Made by a program: the position numbers and the translations under genes
Notes under the pieces: generated by a model
Database searches by the model: none
What the model was told of the DNA's origin: nothing
Seen by the model: only the letters and a program-made list of their open reading frames with translations
Assembly (NCBI RefSeq): GCF_015595025.1
Contig: NZ_JADNRL010000026.1
Location: 1 to 64,000, forward strand
Source of the DNA: Halomonas sp. KAO
GTDB taxonomy: Bacteria > Pseudomonadota > Gammaproteobacteria > Pseudomonadales > Halomonadaceae
Reading direction: 5' to 3'
Length of the DNA: 64,000 nt
Shown: piece after piece, positions 1-7,188 of the stretch
Layout of the letters: each line of letters opens with the position of its first letter
Position numbering within the stretch: the first letter of the stretch is position 1

Positions 1-467
1 AGCCGGCCGCCGAGGCAGCGAGCGACAGCCAGCCGGCCAAGAGTCATCCTGCCGAGAAGCCGTCCGCCAAGCCGGAAGAGGCCGAGCCGGTAGCAGCCAA
101 GCAGCCGGCCGCCGAGGCAACGAGCGACAGCCAGTTGGCCAAGAGCCAGCCTGCCGAGAAGCCGTCCGCCAAGGCCGACGCCAAGCCGGAAGAGGCCGAG
201 CCGGTAGCAGCCAAGCAGCCGACCGCCCAGGCAGCGGGCGACAGCCAGCCGGCCAAGAGCCAGCCTACCGAGAAGCCGAACGCCAAGGCCGACACTGAGC
301 CGACTGAGAAGGAGCCCGCTAAGGCCGAGGCGAAGCCCGCAGCCGAGGCCAAGGAGAGTGCAGCACCCAGCCGTGCCAGCCGCCGTCGTCGCCGTGCCCA
401 CAATGACCCGCGTGAGATCCGGCGTCGCGAGCAGGAGGCCAAGGCCCAGGAGGGCAAGCAGGGCTAA
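1..467 (+). CDS. rne: RNase E, C-terminal end (partial)
   Basis: Only the 3' end is in the window; the reading frame is open from base 3 to the TAA at 465-467. The visible protein is a low-complexity Ala/Lys/Glu/Pro/Ser segment with three imperfect repeats. It is followed by a cluster of five arginines and a charged tail containing NDPREIRRREQEAKAQ. Gammaproteobacterial RNase E proteins end in such an unstructured scaffold with a basic tail, and rne beside murB is the order known in Pseudomonas. RNase E is the main mRNA-decay and rRNA-processing endonuclease; the catalytic half lies outside the window. The call rests on tail composition and neighbourhood, so another disordered RNA-binding protein cannot be excluded. 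The gene is convergent with murB. Confidence 0.72.
   Translation, partial: PAAEAASDSQPAKSHPAEKPSAKPEEAEPVAAKQPAAEATSDSQLAKSQPAEKPSAKADAKPEEAEPVAAKQPTAQAAGDSQPAKSQPTEKPNAKADTEPTEKEPAKAEAKPAAEAKESAAPSRASRRRRRAHNDPREIRRREQEAKAQEGKQG
3..323 (+). repeat. Three tandem coding repeats in the rne tail
   Basis: Three imperfect units start at 3, 105 and 219, of 34, 38 and about 35 codons. Each contains a variant of SDSQPAKSQPAEKPSAK. The first two also share the EEAEPVAAKQ ending. Units one and two differ mainly by a four-codon ADAK insertion. The tract looks like a slippage or recombination-generated expansion in a disordered region. Confidence 0.85.
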
Positions 468-491
468 CGCCTACTCCCAGGCCTGACGAAC

Positions 492-520
492 AACGCCCGC
501 AGCCTTTGGCTGCGGGCGTT
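492..520 (+). terminator. Strong hairpin between rne and murB
   Basis: A perfect 13-bp stem (492-504 with 508-520) with a TTT loop, followed on the plus strand by GTCGTTTATT. It lies 25 bp after the rne stop and before the convergent murB stop, so it can end rne transcription. The minus-strand side lacks a good U tract. Confidence 0.8.
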
Positions 521-547
521 GTCGTTTATTCGGCTTGAGACGTAGGC

Positions 548-1558
548 TCAGCCAGCCAGTCGCGGCTCACGCTGGAGCTCGACACCGAACCGCTCGCGGA
601 CGCTACCCGCCACCCGGGCCGCGAAGTCGAGCAGCTCTCGAGCGCTGCCACCACCGAAGTGGACCAGCACCAGCGCCTGGCGCTGGTGAACGCCGAAGTG
701 GCCATCGCGCCACCCCTTGAGACCACAGCGGTCGATCAACCAGCCGGCGGCCAGCTTGACCCGACCATCCGGCTGAGGAAAGTGTGGCATCTCGGGGTAT
801 TCGCCCAACAAGCGCTCGGCTTTCTCGGCCGCTACCCGGGGGTTCTTGAAGAAGCTGCCGGCATTGCACAGCTCTGCGGGGTCGGGCAGCTTTTCGCGGC
901 GAATGGCACACACCGCCTCGGCCACCTCCTGCGGCGAGGGCGCTACCCCGACACGGCTCGACAGGTCACCATAGCCCAGGCGAGGCTCTGCCTGACGCGA
1001 CAGGCGCATCACCAGGCGCGTGATCACCACCCGCCCTGCCAGCGCGCCCTTGAAGATGCTCTCACGGTAGCCAAACTCGCACGCCTCGGGGGAAAGCCAG
1101 GTCAGGCTGCCATCCGCCAGATGAAGCACTTCCACGGCCTCGAGCACATCGGCCAGCTCGACCCCGTAGGCGCCGATGTTCTGGATCGGCGCGGCGCCAC
1201 AGTGACCGGGAATCAACGCCAGGTTCTCGATGCCCCATAGGCCACGAGCGGCCAGCGCCATCACCAGCCGATGCCAGTTGACTCCGGCCTCGGCATGGAT
1301 TCGCACGCGCCCATCGCCCTCCTCCTCCTGCCACCAGTCGGCCATGGCAGGCTGCACCACCAGGCCCGGCAGGTGCTCGGGCAGGATCAGATTGCTCCCC
1401 CCACCCAGCAGCGTAACCGGCCAACCCTGCTCACGCGCCCCGGCCAGCGCGTCCCTGAGCGCCTCGACGCTGTCGGGTGCCACGAAGCGTTCGGCGATAC
1501 AGGGCAGCCCCAGCGTATTGGCATGGCTCAGATCCCATTGCCTCCTGATGGTCGACAT
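548..1558 (-). CDS. murB: UDP-N-acetylenolpyruvoylglucosamine reductase MurB
   Basis: FAD- and NADPH-dependent reduction of UDP-GlcNAc-enolpyruvate to UDP-MurNAc in peptidoglycan synthesis (cytoplasm). The 336-residue length matches the long E. coli-type (class I) enzyme. Visible motifs are the FAD-binding GGGSN near residue 53, PIQNIGAYG, the class I loop YRESIFKG, and CNAGSFFKNP, which holds the serine proton donor. ATG at 1558 is chosen because it overlaps the ptpA stop in a TGATG junction, indicating translational coupling; a TTG one codon upstream is also possible. It is the last gene of a long minus-strand envelope operon. Confidence 0.96.
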   Translation of the reverse strand: MSTIRRQWDLSHANTLGLPCIAERFVAPDSVEALRDALAGAREQGWPVTLLGGGSNLILPEHLPGLVVQPAMADWWQEEEGDGRVRIHAEAGVNWHRLVMALAARGLWGIENLALIPGHCGAAPIQNIGAYGVELADVLEAVEVLHLADGSLTWLSPEACEFGYRESIFKGALAGRVVITRLVMRLSRQAEPRLGYGDLSSRVGVAPSPQEVAEAVCAIRREKLPDPAELCNAGSFFKNPRVAAEKAERLLGEYPEMPHFPQPDGRVKLAAGWLIDRCGLKGWRDGHFGVHQRQALVLVHFGGGSARELLDFAARVAGSVRERFGVELQREPRLAG

Positions 1559-2034
1559 CAAGGGCGTGACTCCAGGCGCGCAACGATGTCTTCGAGCAAG
1601 CCATCGGCGGCGCGCTCGATCAGATCAAGCACCTCCTCGAAGCCATCCTCGCCGCCATAGTAGGGGTCCGGAACGGCAACATTCGGATGACCCGCAAACT
1701 CGAGGAAGAGCCCCATATGAGCTTCGAGTCCCTCGGGCGCCTGCTCACGCATGGCTCGCAGGTTGTCATGGTCCATGGCCAGCAGATAGTCGAAGGCGTG
1801 GAAATCGTCGCCCTTCAGCTGCCGGGCACGCAATGAGGAGAGGTCGATGCCGCGTCTTGCCGCCGCCTCTTGCGAACGGGGGTCCGGCGCCTTGCCCTCG
1901 TGCCAGGAGGCGATGCCACAGGAGTCGACGTCGACACGCTGGTCCAGGCCCCGAGCCTCTAGCTGGCGCCGAAACACCCCTTCGGCGGTAGGCGAACGAC
2001 AGATATTGCCCAGACAAACGAACAGGACGCGCAT
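1558..2034 (-). CDS. ptpA: Low-molecular-weight protein tyrosine phosphatase
   Basis: Cytoplasmic phosphatase of the LMW-PTP family, 158 residues, the normal size. The P-loop CLGNICRS begins at Cys7 and gives the CX5R signature (nucleophile Cys7, Arg13). DPYYGG near residue 123 carries the general-acid Asp and the paired tyrosines that can themselves be phosphorylated. It sits between kdsB and murB as in Pseudomonas and overlaps both by one base (TGATG). Its substrate is not evident. Members encoded beside a tyrosine kinase control exopolysaccharide, but no such kinase is seen here. Confidence 0.92.
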   Translation of the reverse strand: MRVLFVCLGNICRSPTAEGVFRRQLEARGLDQRVDVDSCGIASWHEGKAPDPRSQEAAARRGIDLSSLRARQLKGDDFHAFDYLLAMDHDNLRAMREQAPEGLEAHMGLFLEFAGHPNVAVPDPYYGGEDGFEEVLDLIERAADGLLEDIVARLESRP

Positions 2035-2882
2035 CAGACTCCTCCTTGGGGTTTTTCCTGCTCCAGCAGTGCCCGTACCCGGGCTAGATCCTCTGCGGTA
2101 TCGACACCGGCAGGGTGGGATTCACGGGCCAGCGCCACCTGGATGGCATGCCCATGATGTAGTGCTCGCAGCTGCTCCAGCTGCTCGAGACGCTCCAGGG
2201 GCGACGGTAACCAGTTACCATACTCGGCGAGGAAGGCGGCCCGGTAGGCATAGAGGCCAATATGGCGCAGCCAGGCGTCACCCTCTAGCACCCCGGCCCC
2301 CCCCGCGATGGCCTCGCCCCCCTCGGATTTCCCACCCCAAAACTCCCTACCCCAGGACTCTCGATCCCATGGGATGGGAGCGCGCGAGAAGTAGAGCGCT
2401 CGACCATCCTGGCCATGCACCACCTTCACCACGTTGGGGTTGAACAGGACCGCCGCCTCGGTGATCGGCTCGGCCAGCGTGGCGATCGAGGCACCCGGAT
2501 CATCGAACAGCCGTTCGGCGACCTGGTCGATCAATGCCGGCGGGATCAGCGGCTCATCGCCCTGAACATTGACCAGCACGGCATCCCCATCGAGCCGCAG
2601 CTGCTCGGCCACCTCGGCCAGCCGGTCGGTACCTGAGGGGTGGTCCGCCCGCGTCATCACCACCTCCGCACCCAGCGGCGCCATGGCCTGGGCGATACGC
2701 GGATCGTCGGTCGCCACCACGACCCGGCTGGCACCACTCTCACAGGCACGCCGCCAGACATGCACGACCATCGGTTCGCCCGCGATCTCGGCCAGCGGCT
2801 TGCCGGGCAGTCGTGACGAGGCAAAGCGTGCCGGAATGACCGCAATGAACTCCCGGTCAGCCTTGCTCCTGGCCTCGGCCAT
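2034..2882 (-). CDS. kdsB: CMP-Kdo synthetase KdsB with an inserted loop
   Basis: 3-deoxy-manno-octulosonate cytidylyltransferase; activates Kdo with CTP for the inner core of lipopolysaccharide. Family motifs are [15 protein letters not shown] near residue 16, [13 protein letters not shown] near 105, and [11 protein letters not shown] near 164. At 282 residues it is longer than the roughly 248-residue E. coli enzyme. Most of the difference is an insertion of about 16 residues between IPWDR and LRHIG, rich in Gly, Trp and Glu (DNA 2283-2354). That insertion contains a run of eight G on the coding strand (2297-2304). The start overlaps the stop of the upstream Trm112-like gene by one base. Confidence 0.95.
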   Translation of the reverse strand: MAEARSKADREFIAVIPARFASSRLPGKPLAEIAGEPMVVHVWRRACESGASRVVVATDDPRIAQAMAPLGAEVVMTRADHPSGTDRLAEVAEQLRLDGDAVLVNVQGDEPLIPPALIDQVAERLFDDPGASIATLAEPITEAAVLFNPNVVKVVHGQDGRALYFSRAPIPWDRESWGREFWGGKSEGGEAIAGGAGVLEGDAWLRHIGLYAYRAAFLAEYGNWLPSPLERLEQLEQLRALHHGHAIQVALARESHPAGVDTAEDLARVRALLEQEKPQGGV

Positions 2883-3091
2883 CAGCGCTCCCCCGTGCGT
2901 CCGGGAGAGTCATGCAGCTTCTCGTCGACGGAGAGCTGTCGCGCCTCCTCGGGCAGCATGACCGGAATGCCGTCGCGGACCGGATAGGCCAGGCCATCAT
3001 AGAGGCAGTGCAGCTCCTCCTCCTCGCGACGATACTTGAGCTTACCCTTGCACATCGGGCAGACCAGCAAAGCCAGCAGCTCCTTGTCCAT
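2882..3091 (-). CDS. Trm112-like zinc-ribbon protein (UPF0434, YcaR-like)
   Basis: Small 69-residue protein beginning [14 protein letters not shown]. The CPMCKGKL motif and the later [12 protein letters not shown] and DGIPVML segments match the bacterial YcaR/Trm112 family. Such genes commonly lie between lpxK and kdsB. Eukaryotic Trm112 activates methyltransferases; the bacterial role is not established. The ATG at 3091 is chosen because AAGGGG stands about six bases upstream. A GTG at 3106 would place that ribosome binding site inside the gene. It lies 11 bp after lpxK. Confidence 0.88.
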   Translation of the reverse strand: MDKELLALLVCPMCKGKLKYRREEEELHCLYDGLAYPVRDGIPVMLPEEARQLSVDEKLHDSPGRTGER

Positions 3092-3102
3092 CGTTTTCCC
3101 CT

Positions 3103-4170
3103 TCACTGTTGTGGCGAGCCGACATCGGCTCGTCTCGCGAATTCTTGACTCCCCGGCTGCCGGGGCGGCATGGCAGCCGCACCGGCCAGCCAGTCGTCGA
3201 ACCAGTCCACGAAGCCTGATTCGGGCAAGGCCTCGACTTCCAGCACCCAGCTGTCATCGGGCGCCAGGTCACGGCACTTGACGGCATCCTTGGCGGTCAT
3301 CGCCAGCGGTCGGCCATCCTCGAAATGGAGTTCATCGGCGCGGAAGAGATGATGGTCGCCGAACGGGTGCGGGATCACCTCGACGCCAAGCCCCCTGAGG
3401 GTGTCGAAGAAACGCGCCGGCCGACCGATGCCGGCCACCGCATGGACCGGTCCCGTAAAGGGCGCCTCATCGATGGGGTAGCGCCTGCCATCGGCGAGGC
3501 GGCGCCAGCCGGATGGCACCAGCGTCATGCGCCGGCCATCCAGGGGCAACGCTACCCGAGGCTCGCCATTGACCAGCATCGCATCGATGCTCTCCAGCCG
3601 CGACAGCGGCTCGCGCAGCGGCCCCGCCGGCAGGCAGCGACCGTTGCCGAAGCCGCGCACCCCATCCACCACCACCAGCTCCAGATCACGCCCCAGGGCC
3701 AGGTGCTGCAGGCCATCATCGCTGACCAGAATATCGCAGCCGGCCTCGAGCAGGCGTCGGGCACCGCGGGGACGCTCGGGGTCAACGACCACCGGCATCC
3801 CGGTCTGGTCGGCCAGCATGCGCGGCTCATCTCCGCAGACGGCGGCGGGCGTCGTTGCTTCGACCAGCTGCGGATACTCAGCCCCTTGCCCGCCATAGCC
3901 CCGCGACAGGATACCCGGCCGCCAGCCCTGCCCGTTCAGGTGCTCCACCAGCCAGGCCACCAGCGGCGACTTGCCGGTTCCACCCAGGGTCAGGTTGCCC
4001 ACCACGACCACCGGCACCGGCGCCCGCCAGACCGGTTTGCGACCGCTGGCATAGGCGGCGGCACGCCGACGCACCCCCCAGCGATAGAGCATCTCCAGTG
4101 GCCTCAGTGCCGCCAGCCAGGCGTCTCCACGGTAGGCGGCCCTAAGCCAGCGCTCGCCAAGCTGGCTCAT
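3103..4170 (-). CDS. lpxK: Tetraacyldisaccharide 4'-kinase LpxK
   Basis: Inner-membrane-associated kinase that phosphorylates the 4' position of the lipid A disaccharide. The 355-residue protein has an N-terminal amphipathic stretch, the P-loop GNLTLGGTGKSP near residue 58, LSRGYGG, GDEP and DDGLQH, all typical of LpxK. The start at 4170 (MSQLGERWLRAAYRG) matches family N-termini. Its ribosome binding site, CAGGAGG ten bases upstream, lies within a 39-bp duplication of the msbA 3' end. The ATG also overlaps the stop of a 27-codon ORF (ATGA). Downstream comes the Trm112-like gene. Confidence 0.95.
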   Translation of the reverse strand: MSQLGERWLRAAYRGDAWLAALRPLEMLYRWGVRRRAAAYASGRKPVWRAPVPVVVVGNLTLGGTGKSPLVAWLVEHLNGQGWRPGILSRGYGGQGAEYPQLVEATTPAAVCGDEPRMLADQTGMPVVVDPERPRGARRLLEAGCDILVSDDGLQHLALGRDLELVVVDGVRGFGNGRCLPAGPLREPLSRLESIDAMLVNGEPRVALPLDGRRMTLVPSGWRRLADGRRYPIDEAPFTGPVHAVAGIGRPARFFDTLRGLGVEVIPHPFGDHHLFRADELHFEDGRPLAMTAKDAVKCRDLAPDDSWVLEVEALPESGFVDWFDDWLAGAAAMPPRQPGSQEFARRADVGSPQQ

Positions 4171-4250
4171 GCCGGATCGGCCTCCTGAAACTGCAGGCGA
4201 TGCAGGGCCGCCACAATGGTCGCCATCGCGCCGTCCTGCAAGATCCTCAT
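4167..4250 (-). CDS. 27-codon ORF built from a duplicated MsbA tail
   Basis: The ATG at 4250 overlaps the msbA stop (ATGA) and its own TGA overlaps the lpxK ATG (ATGA), so ribosomes could pass through three frames. The peptide is MRILQDGAMATIVA followed by ALHRLQFQEADPA; the last part repeats the MsbA terminus (AALHRLQFQEADPI) through a 39-bp exact DNA repeat. It may simply be a duplication scar that keeps translation coupled. Nothing shows that the peptide itself is functional. Confidence 0.45.
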   Translation of the reverse strand: MRILQDGAMATIVAALHRLQFQEADPA

Positions 4251-4291
4251 ATCGGATCGGCCTCCTGAAACTGCAGGCGATGCAGGGCCGC
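4173..4291. repeat. 39-bp exact direct repeat, spacing 80 bp
   Basis: Bases 4173-4211 and 4253-4291 are identical. The second copy is the 3' end of msbA; the first fills the gap in front of lpxK. The repeat includes the AGGAGG that serves lpxK in the first copy. Confidence 0.97.
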
Positions 4292-6019
4292 ATAGGCGCC
4301 GTCACGCGCCAGCAGTTCGGCATGACTGCCCTGCTCGATGATCTCGCCCTGCTCCATGACCAGGATACGGTCGGCGCGCTCGATGGTGGAGAGACGATGG
4401 GCGATCACCAGCGTCGTGCGCCCCTTGCAGACCTCTTCCAGTGCCGCCTGGATATGACGCTCGGACTCGGTATCCAGCGCCGAGGTGGCCTCATCGAGGA
4501 TCAGCAGCGGCGCATCCTTGAAGATCGCCCGGGCGATGGCCAGCCGTTGACGCTGCCCGCCGGAGAGCATCACGCCGTTGTCGCCGACGACCGTTGCATA
4601 CCCCTGGGGCAGGCGCTCGATAAATTCATGGGCATGGGCAGAGCGGGCCGCCGCCTCGATGGCCGCCGGATCGGGGTTCTCCACCCCATAGGCGATATTC
4701 GCGGCGATGCTTGAGTTGAACAGTGTCACCTGCTGGGAGACCAGCGCGATCTGGCGGCGCAGCGGCGCCAGGCGGTACGCATCCAGGGGAACGTCATCGA
4801 TCAGCACGCGCCCGACACTCGGGCGATAGAAGCGTGGCAACAGGCCCACCAGAGTCGACTTGCCGCTGCCCGAGCGGCCGACGATCGCCACCATCTCGCC
4901 TTCGGCCACCTCGAGATCGATGCCCTTCAGCACCTCCGGCTGCCCCTCGGCGTAGCGAAAGGTCACCCCCTCCAGCGTGACTCGACCGGCAAGCCTTGCG
5001 GGCTCATGGGTCCCCTCGTCGGGCTCGGCCGGCTCCTCGAGCAGACCGAACAGCTCCGACGAGGCGGCCAGGCCCTTCTGGATCTCGCTGTTGACCTCGG
5101 TGAGCTGCCTCACCGGCTTGGCCATCAGCGAGGCGGCGGTAATGAAGGCCACGAACTCGCCGGCGGTCATGTTGGCCATCAGCGCCGGCGACATGGCCAG
5201 CCACACCAGCACCGCCAGGGCCAGGGCCACCAGCAGCTGGATCACCGGGGTGCTGACCGCCTTGGTCAGCGCCTCCTTGAGGCTCTGCTGGCGATTGTAG
5301 TCACTCACCTTGGCGAAGCGGGCCTTCTCATAGGCCTCGGCGCCATGGGTACGCACCACCCGGTAACCCGAGAGCGCCTCTGACGCCACATGGGTCACCT
5401 CGCCCATGGAGGCCTGGATGCGCCCCGAGAGACGCCGGAAGCGCTTGCTGGTATAGCTCACCACCCCGCCGATCAAGGGCGTCACCGCCAGAAACAGCAG
5501 GGTCAGCATCCAGTTGGTCCACAGCAGGTAGATGACCAGGCCGATCACGAAGAGCCCCTCGCGAAGCAGTATGGTCACCGCCTTGGTGGCCGCGCCGGTG
5601 ACCTGCTCGACGTGGTAGGTCACCCGCGAGATCAGGTGGCCGCTGGAGTGGCTATCGAAGAAGCGCCCCGGCAGGTGCAGCATGTGATTGAAGACATTGC
5701 AGCGCAACACATGCACGACGTTGCGTGCCACATTGCTCATGAAGTAGGTGCCGAGGAAGGTCCCCAGCCCTCGCGCGGCAAACATCCCCACCACGAACAG
5801 CGGCAGGAACAGTCGAAAGGCGGCGTCGGGCTCCTGAATCCCGTCGATCAGGCGCTTCATCATCTCCGCCAGGGCGGTACTGGAGGCGGCATAGATGGCG
5901 TAGCCGAAGATGGCCAGGGCAAAGGAGCGCCAGTAGGGGCGCACATAGCGCAGCAGACGGCGATAGAGCGTCAGGCTCGACTGCTGGGAAGCGTGTTGAG
6001 AAGTCCCGATGGGAGTCAC
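4247..6019 (-). CDS. msbA: Lipid A export ATP-binding/permease protein MsbA
   Basis: Half-transporter flippase that moves lipid A-core across the inner membrane. The 590 residues contain an N-terminal six-helix ABC exporter domain (about residues 30-320) and a C-terminal ATPase. Motifs are Walker A GRSGSGKST, signature LSGGQRQR, Walker B LLILDEATSALD and the H-loop AHRLST, all intact. The start is a GTG at 6019 that overlaps the exbD stop (GTGA). It lies immediately before lpxK, as in many gammaproteobacteria. Its 3' end was duplicated into the msbA-lpxK gap. Confidence 0.95.
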   Translation of the reverse strand: MTPIGTSQHASQQSSLTLYRRLLRYVRPYWRSFALAIFGYAIYAASSTALAEMMKRLIDGIQEPDAAFRLFLPLFVVGMFAARGLGTFLGTYFMSNVARNVVHVLRCNVFNHMLHLPGRFFDSHSSGHLISRVTYHVEQVTGAATKAVTILLREGLFVIGLVIYLLWTNWMLTLLFLAVTPLIGGVVSYTSKRFRRLSGRIQASMGEVTHVASEALSGYRVVRTHGAEAYEKARFAKVSDYNRQQSLKEALTKAVSTPVIQLLVALALAVLVWLAMSPALMANMTAGEFVAFITAASLMAKPVRQLTEVNSEIQKGLAASSELFGLLEEPAEPDEGTHEPARLAGRVTLEGVTFRYAEGQPEVLKGIDLEVAEGEMVAIVGRSGSGKSTLVGLLPRFYRPSVGRVLIDDVPLDAYRLAPLRRQIALVSQQVTLFNSSIAANIAYGVENPDPAAIEAAARSAHAHEFIERLPQGYATVVGDNGVMLSGGQRQRLAIARAIFKDAPLLILDEATSALDTESERHIQAALEEVCKGRTTLVIAHRLSTIERADRILVMEQGEIIEQGSHAELLARDGAYAALHRLQFQEADPI

Positions 6020-6453
6020 GGTGTCTCCGCTGGTCTGGGTGAGGTGTTGTGCGCTGCACGCTCCGTGGTGGCGATACGTACGCGCTGAATGCCGTTCAGG
6101 CCAGCCTGGTCGAGGGCTCGCACCACGTCGGCATGGCGGGCCTGGGCATCCGCCTCTATTACCAGGCCATGCTCGCGCCCCTGATCCGCCTCATCGGCCA
6201 GGGCCGCCCCCAGGGAGTCGGCGTTCAGAACGCGCGCGCCCAGCCGATAGTCCCCCTCGGCGGTGACCACCAGCGTCAACGGCGAAGGCTCGACGGCCCT
6301 GCCGGAGAGCGACTCCGGCAGGGTGAGCTCGAGCGCCTGGCGCGTCTCGAAGGTCGTCGATACCATGAAGAAGATGAGCAGCAGGAACACCACATCGATC
6401 AGTGGGGTGAGGTTCACCTCCACGGGGTCACGCCGTCGTCGCGGAAACCTCAC
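6016..6453 (-). CDS. exbD: ExbD/TolR-family proton-channel subunit
   Basis: Single-span inner-membrane protein of 145 residues with a short basic cytoplasmic N-terminus, a transmembrane helix at about residues 17-36 and a periplasmic domain. The helix carries the conserved Asp of LTPLIDVVFLLL, which is the proton-handling residue in ExbD, TolR and MotB. It starts with GTG at 6453, overlapping the exbB stop by four bases. Placed between comEC/exbB and msbA/lpxK as in Pseudomonas, it is likely an ExbBD-type energiser. No TonB gene is visible, so its partner is unknown. Confidence 0.9.
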   Translation of the reverse strand: MRFPRRRRDPVEVNLTPLIDVVFLLLIFFMVSTTFETRQALELTLPESLSGRAVEPSPLTLVVTAEGDYRLGARVLNADSLGAALADEADQGREHGLVIEADAQARHADVVRALDQAGLNGIQRVRIATTERAAHNTSPRPAETP

Positions 6454-7148
6454 GGGTGCCTCACCTCTGGCGCCAGGCGACCATCGGCCTCCACGCGCTC
6501 GGCATCGCGGGCCGGGGTCTGGCCTTCGGCCAGGCTGATGGCGCCGCCATGGTGGGCCAGGAACTCCACCACCTGGCCGGCCTGCTCCTCCATGCGTACG
6601 GTGATGTCCTCGACCCGGCGCTGGAAGTAGCGGTGAAACATCAGCGCGGGGATCGCCACGGTAAGGCCCGCGGCGGTGGTCACCAGCGCCTGGGAGATGC
6701 CACCGGCCAGATCGGCGGTACGACTCGCCCCATCACCCGCAACGATCACCGCAAAGACCTCGATCATGCCGACCACGGTACCGAGCAGGCCGATCAACGG
6801 AGCGATGGCCGCGATGGTACCCAGCGGGTTGAGGAAGCGCTCCATATCGTGAATCACCGCGGTGGCGGCCTCGGTCAGTCGCGACCTGACCTGCTCATGG
6901 CCGAGTCCGGCGTTGCGCAGGCCGGCGGCAAGCACGCCGCCCAGGGGTGAGTGACTCTCCAGCCAGTAGAGGTTGACCTGGCCACGGGTAATCAGGCTGC
7001 ACACCTCCTGGCCCAGCCCATGCGGGGCGATGCGCCCGGCGCGCAGGGTCCACAGACGCTCGATGATGATGACCGTGGCCAGCAACGAGCAACCCAGCAG
7101 CGGCAGCATCAGCCAGCCCCCGGCGATCAGGGCCTCCATCATGTCCAT
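6450..7148 (-). CDS. exbB: ExbB/TolQ/MotA-family proton-channel protein
   Basis: Inner-membrane protein of 232 residues with three predicted helices: about residues 8-28, then a pair near 105-135 and 150-175. The segment LNPLGTIAAIAPLIGLLGTVVGM and the later GISQALVTTAAGLTVAIPA are hallmarks of the ExbB/TolQ family. With ExbD it should form a proton-driven motor. The start at 7148 is preferred because GGAGAGG stands eight bases upstream and the protein then begins at the first membrane segment. An ATG 30 bases upstream is possible. It follows comEC on the same strand. Confidence 0.9.
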   Translation of the reverse strand: MDMMEALIAGGWLMLPLLGCSLLATVIIIERLWTLRAGRIAPHGLGQEVCSLITRGQVNLYWLESHSPLGGVLAAGLRNAGLGHEQVRSRLTEAATAVIHDMERFLNPLGTIAAIAPLIGLLGTVVGMIEVFAVIVAGDGASRTADLAGGISQALVTTAAGLTVAIPALMFHRYFQRRVEDITVRMEEQAGQVVEFLAHHGGAISLAEGQTPARDAERVEADGRLAPEVRHP

Positions 7149-7188
7149 GCGCACATCCTCTCCGGTAGCCGCGGTCATCCCACCGCTT

